Notes: generated by a model not told the origin, from the letters alone. A stretch of 64,000 nt of DNA from Gracilibacillus halophilus YIM-C55.5 (GCF_000359605.1 NZ_APML01000022.1:56836-120835); one strand, 5' to 3'; positions 1 through 10,023 are shown, numbered from the stretch's first letter. Numbers and translations are program-made.

Positions 1-2
1 CC

Positions 3-170
3 GCAGGACGTAATGATCCACTTTGCACTGAACAGGAATCGAATGATCTAGAGAAAATTTTAAAAGACAATGGGGCAAACGTTCAACTTCACTGGGAAGA
101 TGGTGGCCATCAATTAACAAAAACGGAAGTGGAAGCAGCAAAACAGTGGTATGAAAATGAATTGAAATAG
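3..170 (+). CDS. Alpha/beta hydrolase, MhqD-like (3' end only)
   Basis: This is the C-terminal 55 residues of a gene that starts before the window. The reading frame is open from base 3 to TAG at 168-170. It begins AGRNDPLC and carries HWEDGGHQLT near the end. In the carboxylesterase/phospholipase-type alpha/beta hydrolases such as B. subtilis MhqD, the GxxD loop holds the catalytic Asp and the GGHQL segment the catalytic His. MhqD-type enzymes are linked to quinone and electrophile resistance. The substrate cannot be read here, and the nucleophile Ser lies outside the window. A hairpin terminator follows. Confidence 0.7.
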   Translation, partial: AGRNDPLCTEQESNDLEKILKDNGANVQLHWEDGGHQLTKTEVEAAKQWYENELK

Positions 171-191
171 CATAAACGAATCATCCAACGG

Positions 192-224
192 CTATGTATC
201 TACATTTAGGTACATAGTTTTTTT
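192..224 (+). terminator. Rho-independent terminator after the hydrolase
   Basis: The arms CTATGTA (192-198) and TACATAG (211-217) pair perfectly and are followed by seven T. It lies 22 bases after the hydrolase stop, as expected for its terminator. Confidence 0.8.
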
Positions 225-406
225 GTGGAAGAAGCATTTCACTCTAGATTCAAATCGTTCATAGATTGATCAAATGAATGTATCATGCGCTTAATTTCAT
301 ACCATCATTTTAGCGATGTCACTAATATTACCATCCAGTTTAAAGAATGATTAAAATTAAATGCTGCTGATTTTAAAAAAATATATATAAAAATTTTCAT
401 CCCCCC

Positions 407-434
407 TTGAAATTTTTCCAATTTGTCATATAAT
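407..434 (+). promoter_or_regulatory. Sigma-A promoter of the GntR-ABC-sigma cluster
   Basis: TTGAAA at 407-412 and TATAAT at 429-434 are separated by 16 bases. It lies 72 bases upstream of the GntR start. The palindromic operator begins 4 bases after the -10 box, so a bound repressor would block initiation. The remaining bases between 225 and 406 show no gene or other recognisable signal. Confidence 0.7.
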
Positions 435-438
435 GATA

Positions 439-461
439 CTGTATTAAATATATTAATACAG
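439..461. promoter_or_regulatory. Palindromic operator, probably for the adjacent GntR regulator
   Basis: CTGTATTAA (439-447) and TTAATACAG (453-461) are perfect inverted 9-base arms separated by 5 bases. YtrA-subfamily GntR repressors are known to bind AT-rich dyads of this kind and to autoregulate. The position just after the -10 box and before the regulator gene fits autorepression of the whole cluster. Assignment to this regulator is inferred from position. Confidence 0.65.
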
Positions 462-505
462 TTAGTACAATTCATACACTTCATACAGAAGTGGGGAGGG
501 ATGTC

Positions 506-912
506 ATGTTTGAACTTGACTTGCGCAACCGACAGCGATCTATGAACAACTTGTTGAAAAGTTCAAGCAATTAATGATTAATGATGTATTAAAACAGGAC
601 GAAAAATTGCCTTCGGTTCGTACGTTAGCTCAACAGCTTTCGATTAATCCAAATACGATTCAAAAAGCTTATCGTGAGTTAGAAAGTCAAGGCTATATTT
701 ATTCTGTAAAAGGGAAAGGGAGTTTTGTGAATCATATGCTCGCTACAGACCATAGTGAAGAGAAGGAACGAATGAAAACATCGTTAAAAAAAGATATTTC
801 CGAAGCCTTATATCTCGGGATGACAGAAGATGAACTGATGGAATTAGTACGTGAAGTGAAACGTAACTTGTCTGGGGGTGAAGGATATGATTCAGATTCA
901 AGACGTCCATAA
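506..912 (+). CDS. GntR-family regulator, YtrA subfamily (frameshifted)
   Basis: This is a small repressor with an N-terminal winged helix-turn-helix and a short C-terminal dimerisation tail. It would be 135 residues when read as one gene, close to YtrA (about 130). ATG 506 has a GGGGAGGG ribosome site. The frame starting there stops early, but deleting one C near 535-538 explains it: the second frame resumes with IYEQL and continues through the helix-turn-helix segment LPSVRTLAQQLSINPNTIQKAY. The stop overlaps the ABC ATPase start, which is the usual arrangement for regulators that control an ABC transporter. If the frameshift is real the regulator is inactive and the cluster would be derepressed; sequencing error is more likely. 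Confidence 0.8.
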
Positions 913-1786
913 GAAATTTGAAAAAGATGTCGTCTTGCAAGATATCTCATTACAAATTCGTTCAGGATCGATTTACGGTTTGTTAGGTTCCAACGGTGCA
1001 GGAAAGACAACACTACTCAAAATTATGAGCGGCATTATCCGTCAAAATAGCGGTCATGTTCAGATCGAGGAAAATGATGTTTATGAGAATATTGATCTGA
1101 AGGAACGAATGATTTTTATTCCTGATGTACCTTTTTTCTTCTCGCATTATACAGTGAAACAGATGGCAAATTTTTATCAAGATATATACCCAAATTGGAA
1201 CCAAGAGCGATTCGAACAGATGCGACAACTATTAGATTTGGAAGTTGATCGGAAAATTCATCGATTTTCAAAAGGGATGCAACGCCAAGTCGCTTTTTGG
1301 TTAGCATTATGCGCAATGCCAGATTACTTAATATTGGACGAACCATTTGACGGCTTAGACCCAGTGATTCGCAAAAAAATTCGTTCTTGGATCATTCAAG
1401 ATGTAGCAGAGCGTGAGATGACTGTCATTATTTCATCGCACAATTTGCGCGAAGTCGAAGATATATGTGATGCAGTAGGTATTATTCACCGAGGTCAATT
1501 GATGCTTGAAAAAGATCTTGACGATTTAAAATCTGATATTCATAAAGTGCAACTCGCCTTTCGACAAGAGAGATCTGATCAGATGTTTGAAAACCTTGAT
1601 GTCGTTTATAAGGAGAAGCGAGGCAGTGTGTACGTCTGTATTATTCGCGGTGAGTATGAAGATATTGAAGAACAGATCGCTCAATTTGATCCCGTCGTCT
1701 TTGATATCCTGCCACTTACACTAGAAGAGATTTTTGTCTATGAAATGGAGGGTGTCGGTTATGCGGTGGATAACATCTTACTTTAA
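887..1786 (+). CDS. ABC transporter ATP-binding protein
   Basis: This is the ATPase subunit of a membrane exporter-type ABC complex, 299 residues. The Walker A loop GSNGAGKTT, a signature variant FSKGMQRQ, and Walker B YLILDEPFDGLDP appear in order, followed by a switch His in SSHN. The family is close to YtrB/EcsA-type ATPases. ATG 887 is chosen over GTG 878 because the purine-rich GGGGGTG sits at the correct distance. The gene overlaps the regulator upstream and the permease downstream, so the three are probably co-translated. The substrate is unknown. In B. subtilis the related ytr genes respond to cell-wall antibiotics. Confidence 0.9.
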   Translation: MIQIQDVHKKFEKDVVLQDISLQIRSGSIYGLLGSNGAGKTTLLKIMSGIIRQNSGHVQIEENDVYENIDLKERMIFIPDVPFFFSHYTVKQMANFYQDIYPNWNQERFEQMRQLLDLEVDRKIHRFSKGMQRQVAFWLALCAMPDYLILDEPFDGLDPVIRKKIRSWIIQDVAEREMTVIISSHNLREVEDICDAVGIIHRGQLMLEKDLDDLKSDIHKVQLAFRQERSDQMFENLDVVYKEKRGSVYVCIIRGEYEDIEEQIAQFDPVVFDILPLTLEEIFVYEMEGVGYAVDNILL

Positions 1787-3494
1787 GCCAGAAGTGATGA
1801 AGCAAGGTTTTCGCTCTGTTGGCTGGATAGGGATTGGTTATTTTCTCGTGTTATTGTTTGTCTTACCATTGCAAGTGATTATGTATGTAACGAATGACGA
1901 ATGGCATCAATTTACAACGAGTTCCCCTGCATTTGCAACAATATTCGACATTAATAGTCAGTTTCAATTCCTTACGATCATCATTGTACCAGTGATAACG
2001 GGCATTTTCGCTTTTCGCTATCTACAATTGAAAAGTTCTGCTGACTTTATTCACAGTTTGCCTTTAAAACGGGGGAAATTATTTGATCAGCATTATTTAA
2101 TCGGTTATTTGATGATGATCATTCCACTGACATTCATTGCTGTGATCATGTATGTGTTATCTATGACTATGGACGTTGGTACGATTTATCAAATGAAGGA
2201 TATTGGGCCTTGGTTTGGGCAAATGGTACTCGTTGTTACGTTACTTTATGTATTCACGGTTCTAATTGGTCAAATAAGTGGTATATCTGCAGTTCAGGGT
2301 GGTCTAAGTTATATATTTTTATTATTTCCTTATGGGATAACCATTCTTATCTTCTTTAATTTAGAAATGTTGTTACACGGATATTATCCAGGCTATCGTT
2401 GGGAAGAAAATATTATCCAATGGTCGCCGCTCTTACAAAATGTCGAACAACAACCTGGTGAATATACAAGTGCAAGAATTTGGAGTTACTTGATTGCATC
2501 CATTGTCATTTATTTATTGGCACGATGGTTATATACAAAGCGTCCAGTAGAAGCAGCGACGCAAGCTATTGCATTTTCTCAGTTAAAACCTGTGTTCAAA
2601 TTCGGGATTACGTTTTGTTTTATGTTAGTAGGTGGCATGTACTTTGGTTACGTGCAAGGTCAACATTTTGGTTGGACGATATTCGGGTATTTATTCGGTT
2701 CATTGTTAGGATATGTTTTATCAGAAATGTTAATTCAAAAAACGTGGCGTGTCTTCCATCAATGGAGAGGATTTCTCGTTTATATTGGTGTTTCGATGTT
2801 AATCGTATTATCGCTTGTGTTTGATTGGTACGGTTATGAAACACGCATTCCAAATGCGAATCAAGTAGACAGTGTATTATTTTATGATCAGTCCAGTCGA
2901 CATCATCAATCACGATATACACAAGAAGAATTACCTGCGATCAAAAATCAGGAAGTGAAAGAAATGATTGTACAATTGCATGAGTATATCCTCGAGAATG
3001 ATATTAGCTCAAAATCATATGCAAGAACATCTTATGAGGATTCTATTGATATAACGGGTGCCTTCTCTCCAACTGATATAACGTTCGTTTATAATTTGGA
3101 TAATGGTCGAAAAATTAAAAGGCAATACTTTATTCCGGATCGTGGAGCAGTTGAAGAATATTTGCAACCGATTATGAATTCTGAAGCATTTAAAAAATTG
3201 AACCGACCAAGCCTTTTCGATGATCAAACAAATTATACGACAGCAGGGATTTCAGCCAATGATACAGCAAGGTCAACGAGTACTTCCAATCAGCAAGTGA
3301 TTCAAAAATTAATTACAGCTTTACAAAAAGATTATTTAGCAGCTGATTATCAAACGCTCATTAACGCGCAACAGTCAAAATATCATATTAATTTCAGTTA
3401 TAAAGCAGACCATTTGTATTCCATGAGAGTTCCAGCTAGTTATACCAACACGATCGATGTATTAGAAGAAGAACAGCTAATTACGCAAGAATAG
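1761..3494 (+). CDS. ABC-2 type transporter permease
   Basis: This is a membrane protein of about 577 residues, and the presumed partner of the ATPase, whose 3' end it overlaps by 26 bases. The N-terminal half has several hydrophobic spans, with HSLPLKRGKLF in a cytoplasmic loop of the sort seen in YtrC/ABC-2 permeases. A further set of spans is followed by a hydrophilic C-terminal domain of about 200 residues, likely extracytoplasmic. ATG 1761 is preceded by GGAGG. An upstream in-frame ATG at 1734 lacks a ribosome site. The transported molecule cannot be inferred. Confidence 0.8.
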   Translation: MRWITSYFKPEVMKQGFRSVGWIGIGYFLVLLFVLPLQVIMYVTNDEWHQFTTSSPAFATIFDINSQFQFLTIIIVPVITGIFAFRYLQLKSSADFIHSLPLKRGKLFDQHYLIGYLMMIIPLTFIAVIMYVLSMTMDVGTIYQMKDIGPWFGQMVLVVTLLYVFTVLIGQISGISAVQGGLSYIFLLFPYGITILIFFNLEMLLHGYYPGYRWEENIIQWSPLLQNVEQQPGEYTSARIWSYLIASIVIYLLARWLYTKRPVEAATQAIAFSQLKPVFKFGITFCFMLVGGMYFGYVQGQHFGWTIFGYLFGSLLGYVLSEMLIQKTWRVFHQWRGFLVYIGVSMLIVLSLVFDWYGYETRIPNANQVDSVLFYDQSSRHHQSRYTQEELPAIKNQEVKEMIVQLHEYILENDISSKSYARTSYEDSIDITGAFSPTDITFVYNLDNGRKIKRQYFIPDRGAVEEYLQPIMNSEAFKKLNRPSLFDDQTNYTTAGISANDTARSTSTSNQQVIQKLITALQKDYLAADYQTLINAQQSKYHINFSYKADHLYSMRVPASYTNTIDVLEEEQLITQE

Positions 3495-3506
3495 GGGATG
3501 GGGTGC

Positions 3507-4046
3507 ATGGAAAGTGTTCTAGAAAAGCAATGCTTGACAATTGATGACATGGTGCATAAGTATCAAGACATGATGTATCGGACAGCTGTGAAAATACTCA
3601 GAGATCCGCAGTTAGCAGAAGATGCGCTGCAAGAGGCATGGGTGAAAGTTTATCGATCAAATGTAGCTGTTTATCAAATCGAAAAGTTACCCGCATGGTT
3701 ACGTACGATTACATCACGAGTCGCCATTGACCTTTTACGAAAGGAACAACGTACGAAGATGTGTTTACTCGATGAGAATTTTAATTTGGAAGAGTGGCGC
3801 ATTTATTCACGTGATGACACAGATCAAATGGTCAATTGGCATGATACGATTCACGAAGTCAATCAATGCCTCAATCGGAGTTACAAGTTGAAGAAAATCT
3901 TCTGTTTAAAATTTTATCAAGGATTATCAGATCAAGAAATTGCTGCTTTATTAAATATATCCTATTCAGCTGTTAAAACAAGAGTGCATCGAGCAAGACA
4001 AATGGTGAAAAAATATTACGGAATCGAGAAAAAATCAGAAGCGTAA
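3507..4046 (+). CDS. ECF-type RNA polymerase sigma factor
   Basis: A 179-residue sigma-70 family protein. Region 2 is visible at residues 15-50 (DMMYRTAVKILRDPQLAEDA) and region 4 at about 125-170, with the helix-turn-helix DQEIAALLNISYSAVKTRVH. Regions 1 and 3 are absent, as in extracytoplasmic-function sigma factors. ATG 3507 is preferred over ATG 3498 because GGGGATGGGG lies just upstream. It starts 12 bases after the permease, so it is probably in the same transcript. No anti-sigma factor follows; the next gene is a short, separate membrane protein. Its regulon is unknown. Confidence 0.85.
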   Translation: MESVLEKQCLTIDDMVHKYQDMMYRTAVKILRDPQLAEDALQEAWVKVYRSNVAVYQIEKLPAWLRTITSRVAIDLLRKEQRTKMCLLDENFNLEEWRIYSRDDTDQMVNWHDTIHEVNQCLNRSYKLKKIFCLKFYQGLSDQEIAALLNISYSAVKTRVHRARQMVKKYYGIEKKSEA

Positions 4047-4120
4047 AAGTTTCTGGTTTTTTCTTTTGATCAAAAGGATTATAATGGATATAGTAGCATA
4101 GATAAAAAAGGGATGACCGT

Positions 4121-4378
4121 ATGAGTTTTGTAATATATGTTGTGTTACCATGGACGTTTTTATGCTTGTTTTTTGTAGGTGGATTGTATAGCGTTTGGAA
4201 AAGACGCCCGTATGTATGGGGGTTTATCTGTTGTATGCTTGGGGTTGTTATTTATTTAATCGGTAATGAAGCCGTCGGTGGATTTAATGGCATGAGTTTA
4301 AGTTTGATCGGCGCTTTACCATTTACGATAGGGTTATTTATTTTATTCTTTTTATTTATCGGTGACAAATTCCAATAA
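4121..4378 (+). CDS. Small membrane protein, unknown function
   Basis: An 85-residue protein consisting almost wholly of three hydrophobic segments (about 3-22, 30-47, 58-80), with a basic loop KRRP after the first. AAGGGATG precedes the ATG. It follows the sigma-factor gene by 74 bases. I do not recognise the family. It could be a membrane regulator of the sigma factor, but nothing in the sequence shows this. Confidence 0.6.
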   Translation: MSFVIYVVLPWTFLCLFFVGGLYSVWKRRPYVWGFICCMLGVVIYLIGNEAVGGFNGMSLSLIGALPFTIGLFILFFLFIGDKFQ

Positions 4379-4454
4379 TCCTTGATTTTACACAGTATGC
4401 TTTACTGTCATTAGGAAATCATAAGATTGTACCCAAATGAGTAGGAGGGATACA

Positions 4455-4562
4455 ATGCGTACACGTAACATGGTACTTCCGATGTTAGCGTCGATTGGAA
4501 TTGGAGCCTATGCTTATTACCAGATCAGACAAGGAAACAATTCAAACAATATAGGTCAGTAA
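4455..4562 (+). CDS. Short DUF3918/YrzQ-like peptide (35 aa)
   Basis: A 35-residue ORF with a strong ribosome site (GTAGGAGGG) 7 bases before the ATG. It has a basic N-terminus (MRTRN), one hydrophobic segment with alternating small residues (LASIGIGAYAYY) and a polar Asn-rich end. Size and shape resemble the YrzQ (DUF3918) small proteins of Bacillus, whose role is unknown. A strong terminator follows directly, which supports its being a real unit. Confidence 0.55.
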   Translation: MRTRNMVLPMLASIGIGAYAYYQIRQGNNSNNIGQ

Positions 4563-4572
4563 AGCATAAAAA

Positions 4573-4606
4573 GAAAACTTGGCATTTGGCCAAGTTTTCT
4601 TTTTTC
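4573..4606 (+). terminator. Rho-independent terminator
   Basis: GAAAACTTGGC (4573-4583) and GCCAAGTTTTC (4589-4599) form a perfect 11-base stem with a 5-base loop, followed by a run of T. Confidence 0.9.
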
Positions 4607-4657
4607 GTTTATAATAAATAGGAGGCGTCAGAAAATTTACACAGAAAGGATTTTTAT

Positions 4658-5697
4658 ATGGGGAACAATCAATATATTGGATATGTAGGCACATATACGA
4701 AAAAAGATAGTCAAGGTGTCTACCGTTTTCGTTTCAATGCTGATGAAAAACGTATCGATCAAGTGGAACCTGTTGCATCGCTTGAAAACCCTACATATGT
4801 GACGGTGTCTGAAGACAATCAATTTTTATATGCCGTTTCAAAAGAAGGTGATGAGGGAGGAGTAACCGCTTTTCAAATTGGAGATGATGGTGAGCTGACG
4901 AAAGTAAATAGTCAAGCATCAGCTGGTTCACCGCCTTGTCATGTGAGTGTTCGCAGTGATAACCGTTTCGTACTAACGGCTAACTTTCATACCAAACAAG
5001 TAGAAGCATATCCCGTTCATCAGGATGGTTCGGTACAAGCACCACATGTGGTAGAACATGAGGGATCTGGCCACATGAACGCCAAGAAAAGCCACACTTA
5101 CACTATGCTGGTTTTACTCCTGATGAACAGTATGTGATCGTCGTCGATTTAGGTAGCGATGAAATTACGACGTATCAACCAGATAATGGTGAATTGAAAA
5201 AGGTCGCAGTTTTCAATACAAAACCAGGAAGTGGACCGCGTCATATTGCCTTTCATCCTAATGGTGAATACGCTTATGTGATGACAGAAATTAGCAATGA
5301 AGTCATCGTACTTCGCTATAACGGCAATGGTTTATTTGAAGAAGTGGACACAATATCGACGATTCCTGCTGATTTTACTGAAAACAATCAAGGAAGTGCG
5401 ATTCATTTATCTTCGGACGGAAAGTTTGTGTATGTCGGCAATCGTGGGCATAATTCAATTGCGATTTTCAAAGTGAAGAATGATTTCACATTAGAATTGG
5501 TCGAATGGACTCATACAGAAGGCGATTGGCCAAGAGATTTTGTATTAGATCCAACAGAAAAATTTGTTGTCGCTTCGAACCAAAATTCTGGAACACTGGC
5601 ATTATTCGAACGTGATCAAGAAAACGGAACCTTGCAGTTAGTGCAAAAGGATGTAGAAGCTCCAGAAGCTGTTTGTGTTAAATTTTTACATCAATAA
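4658..5697 (+). CDS. Lactonase family protein, YkgB-like (6-phosphogluconolactonase; frameshifted)
   Basis: A seven-bladed beta-propeller lactonase (PF10282). It hydrolyses 6-phosphogluconolactone or related lactones in the oxidative pentose phosphate route. The N-terminal part (GNNQYIGYVGTYTKKDSQGV) and the C-terminal part (DWPRDFVLDPTEKFVVASNQ) lie in two frames. Restoring one C in the GGCCAC at about 5069-5073 joins them into one protein of about 346 residues, the normal length for the family. The repeated blade motif P-HI-F-P-G-Y is visible around GPRHIAFHPNGEYAYV. AAAGGA precedes ATG 4658. Confidence 0.85.
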
Positions 5698-5727
5698 AAA
5701 ATAAAAGACAGGGACAATCCCAATAAA

Positions 5728-5772
5728 AAAGGAGTGGTACTCGCTGTTGAATGAGGTGAGTATCACTCCTTT
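5728..5772. terminator. Bidirectional hairpin, copy 1 of a repeated element
   Basis: AAAGGAGTGGTACTC (5728-5742) pairs with GAGTATCACTCCTTT (5758-5772) around a 15-base loop, with one G-T pair. It sits between the converging lactonase and zinc-finger genes. A nearly identical stem lies at 12101-12157 with an unrelated loop, so this is a recurrent terminator-like repeat. Confidence 0.7.
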
Positions 5773-5808
5773 ATGATAAGAATTCAAGGTGATTTTTACG
5801 TATTCATG

Positions 5809-5985
5809 TTATTCTAATGTTCGATTGGTGATGTCGGTGTCGACAATGTCGTTTTCTGCTGCTTCATATTTTGAAACAAAGCCGTCACCGTTACAAATAG
5901 AGCAGGTGTAGCGCCATTCTTCATCATCCATTAATAACCCACTTCCGTCACAGGCTTTACAGCGCATATCTTGGGAACCCGTCAT
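5809..5985 (-). CDS. Small DnaJ-type zinc-finger protein (58 aa)
   Basis: A 58-residue protein with two CxxCxGxG motifs, CKACDGSG at residues 9-16 and CSICNGDG at 28-35, the zinc-binding repeat of DnaJ and of small YuiA-like proteins. The ribosome site AAAGGAGG lies 7 bases before ATG 5985. The acidic C-terminus (ENDIVDTD) has no motif. It lies just downstream of the aconitase gene on the same strand, with 16 bases between them, so the two may be co-transcribed. Function is unknown; a chaperone-like or metal-binding role is inferred from the motifs only. Confidence 0.75.
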   Translation of the reverse strand: MTGSQDMRCKACDGSGLLMDDEEWRYTCSICNGDGFVSKYEAAENDIVDTDITNRTLE

Positions 5986-6001
5986 AGAGATCCTCCTTTG
6001 A

Positions 6002-7950
6002 CTACGAAGTTAAATTGGATTTGTTTTTCATCCAGTTAATAATACCACCAGCTAAAACAATATCAATATGACGATCCGTAAGATCATGTTCTACCGTAAT
6101 CGTTTCGTCACTGTCTTTGATTTTTACATCAAAACGATTTGAACGCTGGATGGCTTCATGGACATTTTCAAAAGATAATACAGTCCCTTGATCTATCTTT
6201 TCGTAGTCGCTAGTATGAGCAAAACGTAAAGGTAATATACCAAAATTGATCAGGTTCTGTAAGTGAATCCGTGCAAAATCCTTCACTAATACTACTTTTA
6301 ACCCTAAATAGCGTGGTGCTAATGCTGCATGTTCGCGACTGGAACCTTGCCCGTAGTTAACGCCACCGACAACCATATGACCTCCGTCATCACGAGCTTT
6401 CATGGCTCGCTCGTAATACGCTTCATCGATAATCTCAAACGTAAATGTGCTGATTTTTTGGATATTACTACGGAATGGAAGTACACGTGAACCACCTGCC
6501 AAGATTTCATCCGTCGAAATGTTATCACCCATTTTTAATAAAACAGGTAATTCAAAATGATTCTCAATCGGTGAAAAATTAGGGATCGATGTAATATTTG
6601 GTCCTTTCTCTAACTCAACCGATGCCCCTGATGGTTTCGGTGGTGCTTCTAATAAGCCGTCAGTATGATCTGATTTTGGTTCGTTAACAGTCGGATATTT
6701 CATATCAAGCGTACGTGGATCAGTAATTTCACCAGTTAAAGCAGAAGCGGCCGCTGTTTCTGGACTACATAAAAATACACTGTCTTCTTTGGTTCCTGAC
6801 CTGCCAGGAAAGTTTCGAGGTGTCGTACGTAAACTATTTCGACCTGTGGCGGGTGCTTGCCCCATACCGATACAACCATTACATCCAGCTTGGTGCATGC
6901 GAGCTCCTGCTGCGAGTAGGCTGGCAATATGGCCATTATCAACTAATTGGGTTAACAATTGACGAGATGTAGGGTTGATATCAAATGACAATCCTTCGGC
7001 GATCGTTTTGCCTTTCACAATGTCAGCTGCAATCGCGAAATCGCGATAACCTGGATTAGCTGAAGAGCCAATGTAAGATTGATAAATCGGTTCACCTTTT
7101 AACTCACTTACAGGTACTACATTCCCTGGACTAGACGGTTTCGCTATCAGTGGTTCTAAAGAAGATAAATCAATTTCTTCATGTATGTCATAGGTTGCTC
7201 CTTGATCTGGTGTGAGTTCTGTCCACTCATCTTCACGACCTTGTTGTTTAAGGAACTGTTTCACGACTTTATCTGAAGGAAAAACAGTAGCAGTAGCACC
7301 TAGTTCGGCCCCCATGTTGGCAATTACGTGTCGGTCCATTGCCGATAAATGTTTTAGCCCTGGGCCGTAATATTCAATAATTTTACCAACACCGCCTTTT
7401 ACATCATGACGGCGTAACATTTCAAGAATAACATCTTTGGCACTCACCCAGTCTGGCAAATCACCTGTTAATTTTACGCCCATAATTTGTGGCATTTTAA
7501 CATAGTATGGTTCGCCAGCAATTGCCATTGCTACATCGATACCACCTGCACCGATGGCAAGCATTCCCATACAACCATTTGCACACGTGTGGCTATCAGA
7601 TCCAAGTAGTGTTTTGCCCGGTTTTGCTAATCGTTGCATATGTACCGGGTGACTGACACCATTACCAGGCGACTGTAGTGGATGCCAAATCTGCGTGCAG
7701 CGCTCCGTAGAAAGAGATGATCGTCGGCATTGCGAAAATCTTCTTGAATCAAGTTATGATCCACATATTGAGCGGATACTTCGGTTTTCGCTTGATCAAG
7801 TCCCATCGCTTCTAATTCAAGCATTACCATGGTACCAGTTGCGTCTTGAGTTAATGTTTGATCAATGCTAAGTCCAATTTCATTTCCAGGTTCCATCGTA
7901 CCTGAGACTAAATGTTGTTCGATTAATTTCTGTGCTACGTTCTGTTTCAT
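6002..7950 (-). CDS. Aconitate hydratase, Aquifex type (frameshifted)
   Basis: It isomerises citrate and isocitrate through a [4Fe-4S] cluster. Restoring one base near 7668-7670 (a C run on the coding strand) gives about 649 residues, the length of the compact Aquifex-type aconitases rather than the 900-residue AcnA. The small N-terminal part ends in FGIHYSR, and the second part resumes with PGNGVSHPVHMQRL, then GSDSHTCANG and AGCNGCIGMGQ (cluster cysteines). The C-terminal swivel domain has NYGQGSSREHAAL. The start ATG 7950 follows AAAGGGAGG. The substrate could be homoaconitate, but length and motifs favour aconitase. Confidence 0.85.
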
Positions 7951-8059
7951 GAAAAAACCTCCCTTTATGGTAGGAATCATAGGTAAAACATCGAATGAAA
8001 AAAACAATAGTTGCTTCTATTATTACTATTTCACGAAAACCTATGCGTTAAACGCATGG

Positions 8060-8096
8060 CAAAAAGAAAACCTCTATTCGTGATTGAATAGAGGTT
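8060..8096 (-). terminator. Terminator of htpG
   Basis: AACCTCTATTC (8069-8079) and GAATAGAGGTT (8086-8096) form a perfect 11-base stem with a 6-base loop. On the minus strand it is followed by a T-rich tail. It lies 14 bases after the htpG stop. Confidence 0.85.
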
Positions 8097-8110
8097 CGCT
8101 GTTAAATGCG

Positions 8111-9991
8111 TTATGCCATTACTTTGCACATATCGTTGGTGAGTGCAACAGGATCATCGACTGGTAATCCTTCGATTAATAAAGCTTGGTTATATAAAAT
8201 GTTGGTATATAATTGTACTTTTTCTTTGTCATTTTCATGTGCATCAACAAGCGCTTGGAAAATGTCATGCTTATTATTAATTTCAAGCACTTTATTCGCT
8301 TCAATATTTTGGTTATCTGGCATTTGTTTTAATACTTTTTCCATTTCAATTGATACTTCTCCTTCTGCGGATAAGCAGACAGGATGTGATTTTAAACGTG
8401 TAGAAAGCTTAACATCTTTCACTTTATTGCCGAGAATTTCTTTCATTTCTGTTAACAGATCTTTATGTTCTTCTTTTTGTTTCTCAGCTTCTTGTTTGGT
8501 TTCTTCATCTTCTAAATCTAAGTCACCACTAGCAACCGATTTGAACTCCTTATCGTCATATTGCATAAGCATTTTAATGGCGAATTCATCGACTTCATCC
8601 GTGAAATAAAGAATTTCATAGCCTTTATCTTTCACGAGTTCAGTTTGTGGTAGGTTTTCAATCCGGTCATGTGATTCACCTGTTGCGTAATAAATATATT
8701 CTTGATCTTCTGGCATGCGTTCAACATATTCGCTTAAGCTGACAAGTTTTTTCTCGCTGGATGAGTAGAATAAGAGCAAGTCTTGTAATTTTTCTTTATT
8801 GGCACCAAATTCAGCGTACACGCCATATTTTAATTGACGACCAAAGGCATCGAAAAACTTCTCGTATTTTTCACGGTCATTTTTCAACAAGCTGAGTAAA
8901 TGATTTTTCACTTTTTTCTCAATGTTTTTTGAGATTAATCGGACTTGTTTATCTTGTTGTAAGATTTCTCTAGATATATTTAAGGATAAATCTTCCGAGT
9001 CAACAATTCCTTTGACAAAGCTGAAGTGATCTGGAAGTAAATCGGCACATTTCTCCATAATGAGTACACCATTCGAATAGAGTTCTAATCCCTTTTCGAA
9101 ATCCTGTGAATAATAGTTAAATGGTAATTGCTCAGGAATGTAAAGAATAGATTGGAAACGTACCATACCATCTACGCTAATGTGAAGATGACTTAATGGT
9201 TGATCAAATCCAAATCGTTTTTCTTGATAAAAGCTTTCATAGTCCTCATCCGTTAACTCTTGTTTATTTTTTCGCCAGATAGGAACCATATTGTTCAGCG
9301 TCTGTTCCTCGGTCACTTCTTCGAATGTTTCTTCATCATCTTCTTTCGGTTTCTGTTCGGTCACATCCATTTTGATTGGATAACGGATGAAGTCAGAATA
9401 TTTTTTAATGATGGATGTTAAACGCTGTTCTTCTAAAAATTCATCATAATTTTCATCTTCGGTATTTTCTTTGAGCTGAATAATGATTTCAGTTCCAACT
9501 TCTTCTCTGTCAATCGGTTCAATGGTATAGCCATCTTGCCCGTTTGATTCCCATTTATATCCTTCTTCATGATGGAGCGCACGGGTATAGACGGTGACTT
9601 TGTCTGCTACCATGAATGAAGAATAAAAACCAACACCGAATTGTCCAATAATCTCTTGTCCATCTTCCATTTCGACTTGATTTTTAAAATCAAGGGAACC
9701 ACTTTTAGCAATGGTACCAAGATTTGTTTCTAATTCTTCTCGCGTCATTCCGATTCCGGTATCTTTGATCGTTAATGTACGGTTTTCTTGGTCAGGTTCA
9801 ATACGAATATAGTAATCGTCTTGATTAAACGTCATTTGATCATCCGTTAGTGCTTGGTAATAGATTTTGTCGATGGCATCACTAGCATTGGAGATGATTT
9901 CGCGTAAGAAAATTTCTTTCTGAGAATAAATCGAGTTCACCATCATTTCTAATAGTCGTTGCGATTCAGCCTGGAATTGTTTTTTCTCCAT
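8111..9991 (-). CDS. htpG: Hsp90 chaperone HtpG
   Basis: A cytosolic ATP-dependent chaperone, 626 residues, which is full length for bacterial Hsp90. The N-terminal GHKL ATPase domain shows [12 protein letters not shown] near residue 32, DTGIGM near 78 and [13 protein letters not shown] near 115. The middle domain has a catalytic-loop arginine in [11 protein letters not shown] 9991 follows AAGGAGG. It is transcribed alone, between its own terminator and a CIRCE operator. In B. subtilis htpG is not controlled by HrcA, so the CIRCE element here marks a different heat-shock wiring. Confidence 0.97.
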   Translation of the reverse strand: MEKKQFQAESQRLLEMMVNSIYSQKEIFLREIISNASDAIDKIYYQALTDDQMTFNQDDYYIRIEPDQENRTLTIKDTGIGMTREELETNLGTIAKSGSLDFKNQVEMEDGQEIIGQFGVGFYSSFMVADKVTVYTRALHHEEGYKWESNGQDGYTIEPIDREEVGTEIIIQLKENTEDENYDEFLEEQRLTSIIKKYSDFIRYPIKMDVTEQKPKEDDEETFEEVTEEQTLNNMVPIWRKNKQELTDEDYESFYQEKRFGFDQPLSHLHISVDGMVRFQSILYIPEQLPFNYYSQDFEKGLELYSNGVLIMEKCADLLPDHFSFVKGIVDSEDLSLNISREILQQDKQVRLISKNIEKKVKNHLLSLLKNDREKYEKFFDAFGRQLKYGVYAEFGANKEKLQDLLLFYSSSEKKLVSLSEYVERMPEDQEYIYYATGESHDRIENLPQTELVKDKGYEILYFTDEVDEFAIKMLMQYDDKEFKSVASGDLDLEDEETKQEAEKQKEEHKDLLTEMKEILGNKVKDVKLSTRLKSHPVCLSAEGEVSIEMEKVLKQMPDNQNIEANKVLEINNKHDIFQALVDAHENDKEKVQLYTNILYNQALLIEGLPVDDPVALTNDMCKVMA

Positions 9992-10023
9992 CTAAGTTAC
10001 CTCCTTATTGTTCGATATGTAGA

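Noticed and set aside
8106..8609. 167-residue plus-strand open frame inside htpG
   Set aside because: It lies antisense to a clearly conserved Hsp90 gene, has no ribosome site and is low-complexity Ser/Phe-rich, as expected from the reverse strand of a Glu/Lys-rich gene.
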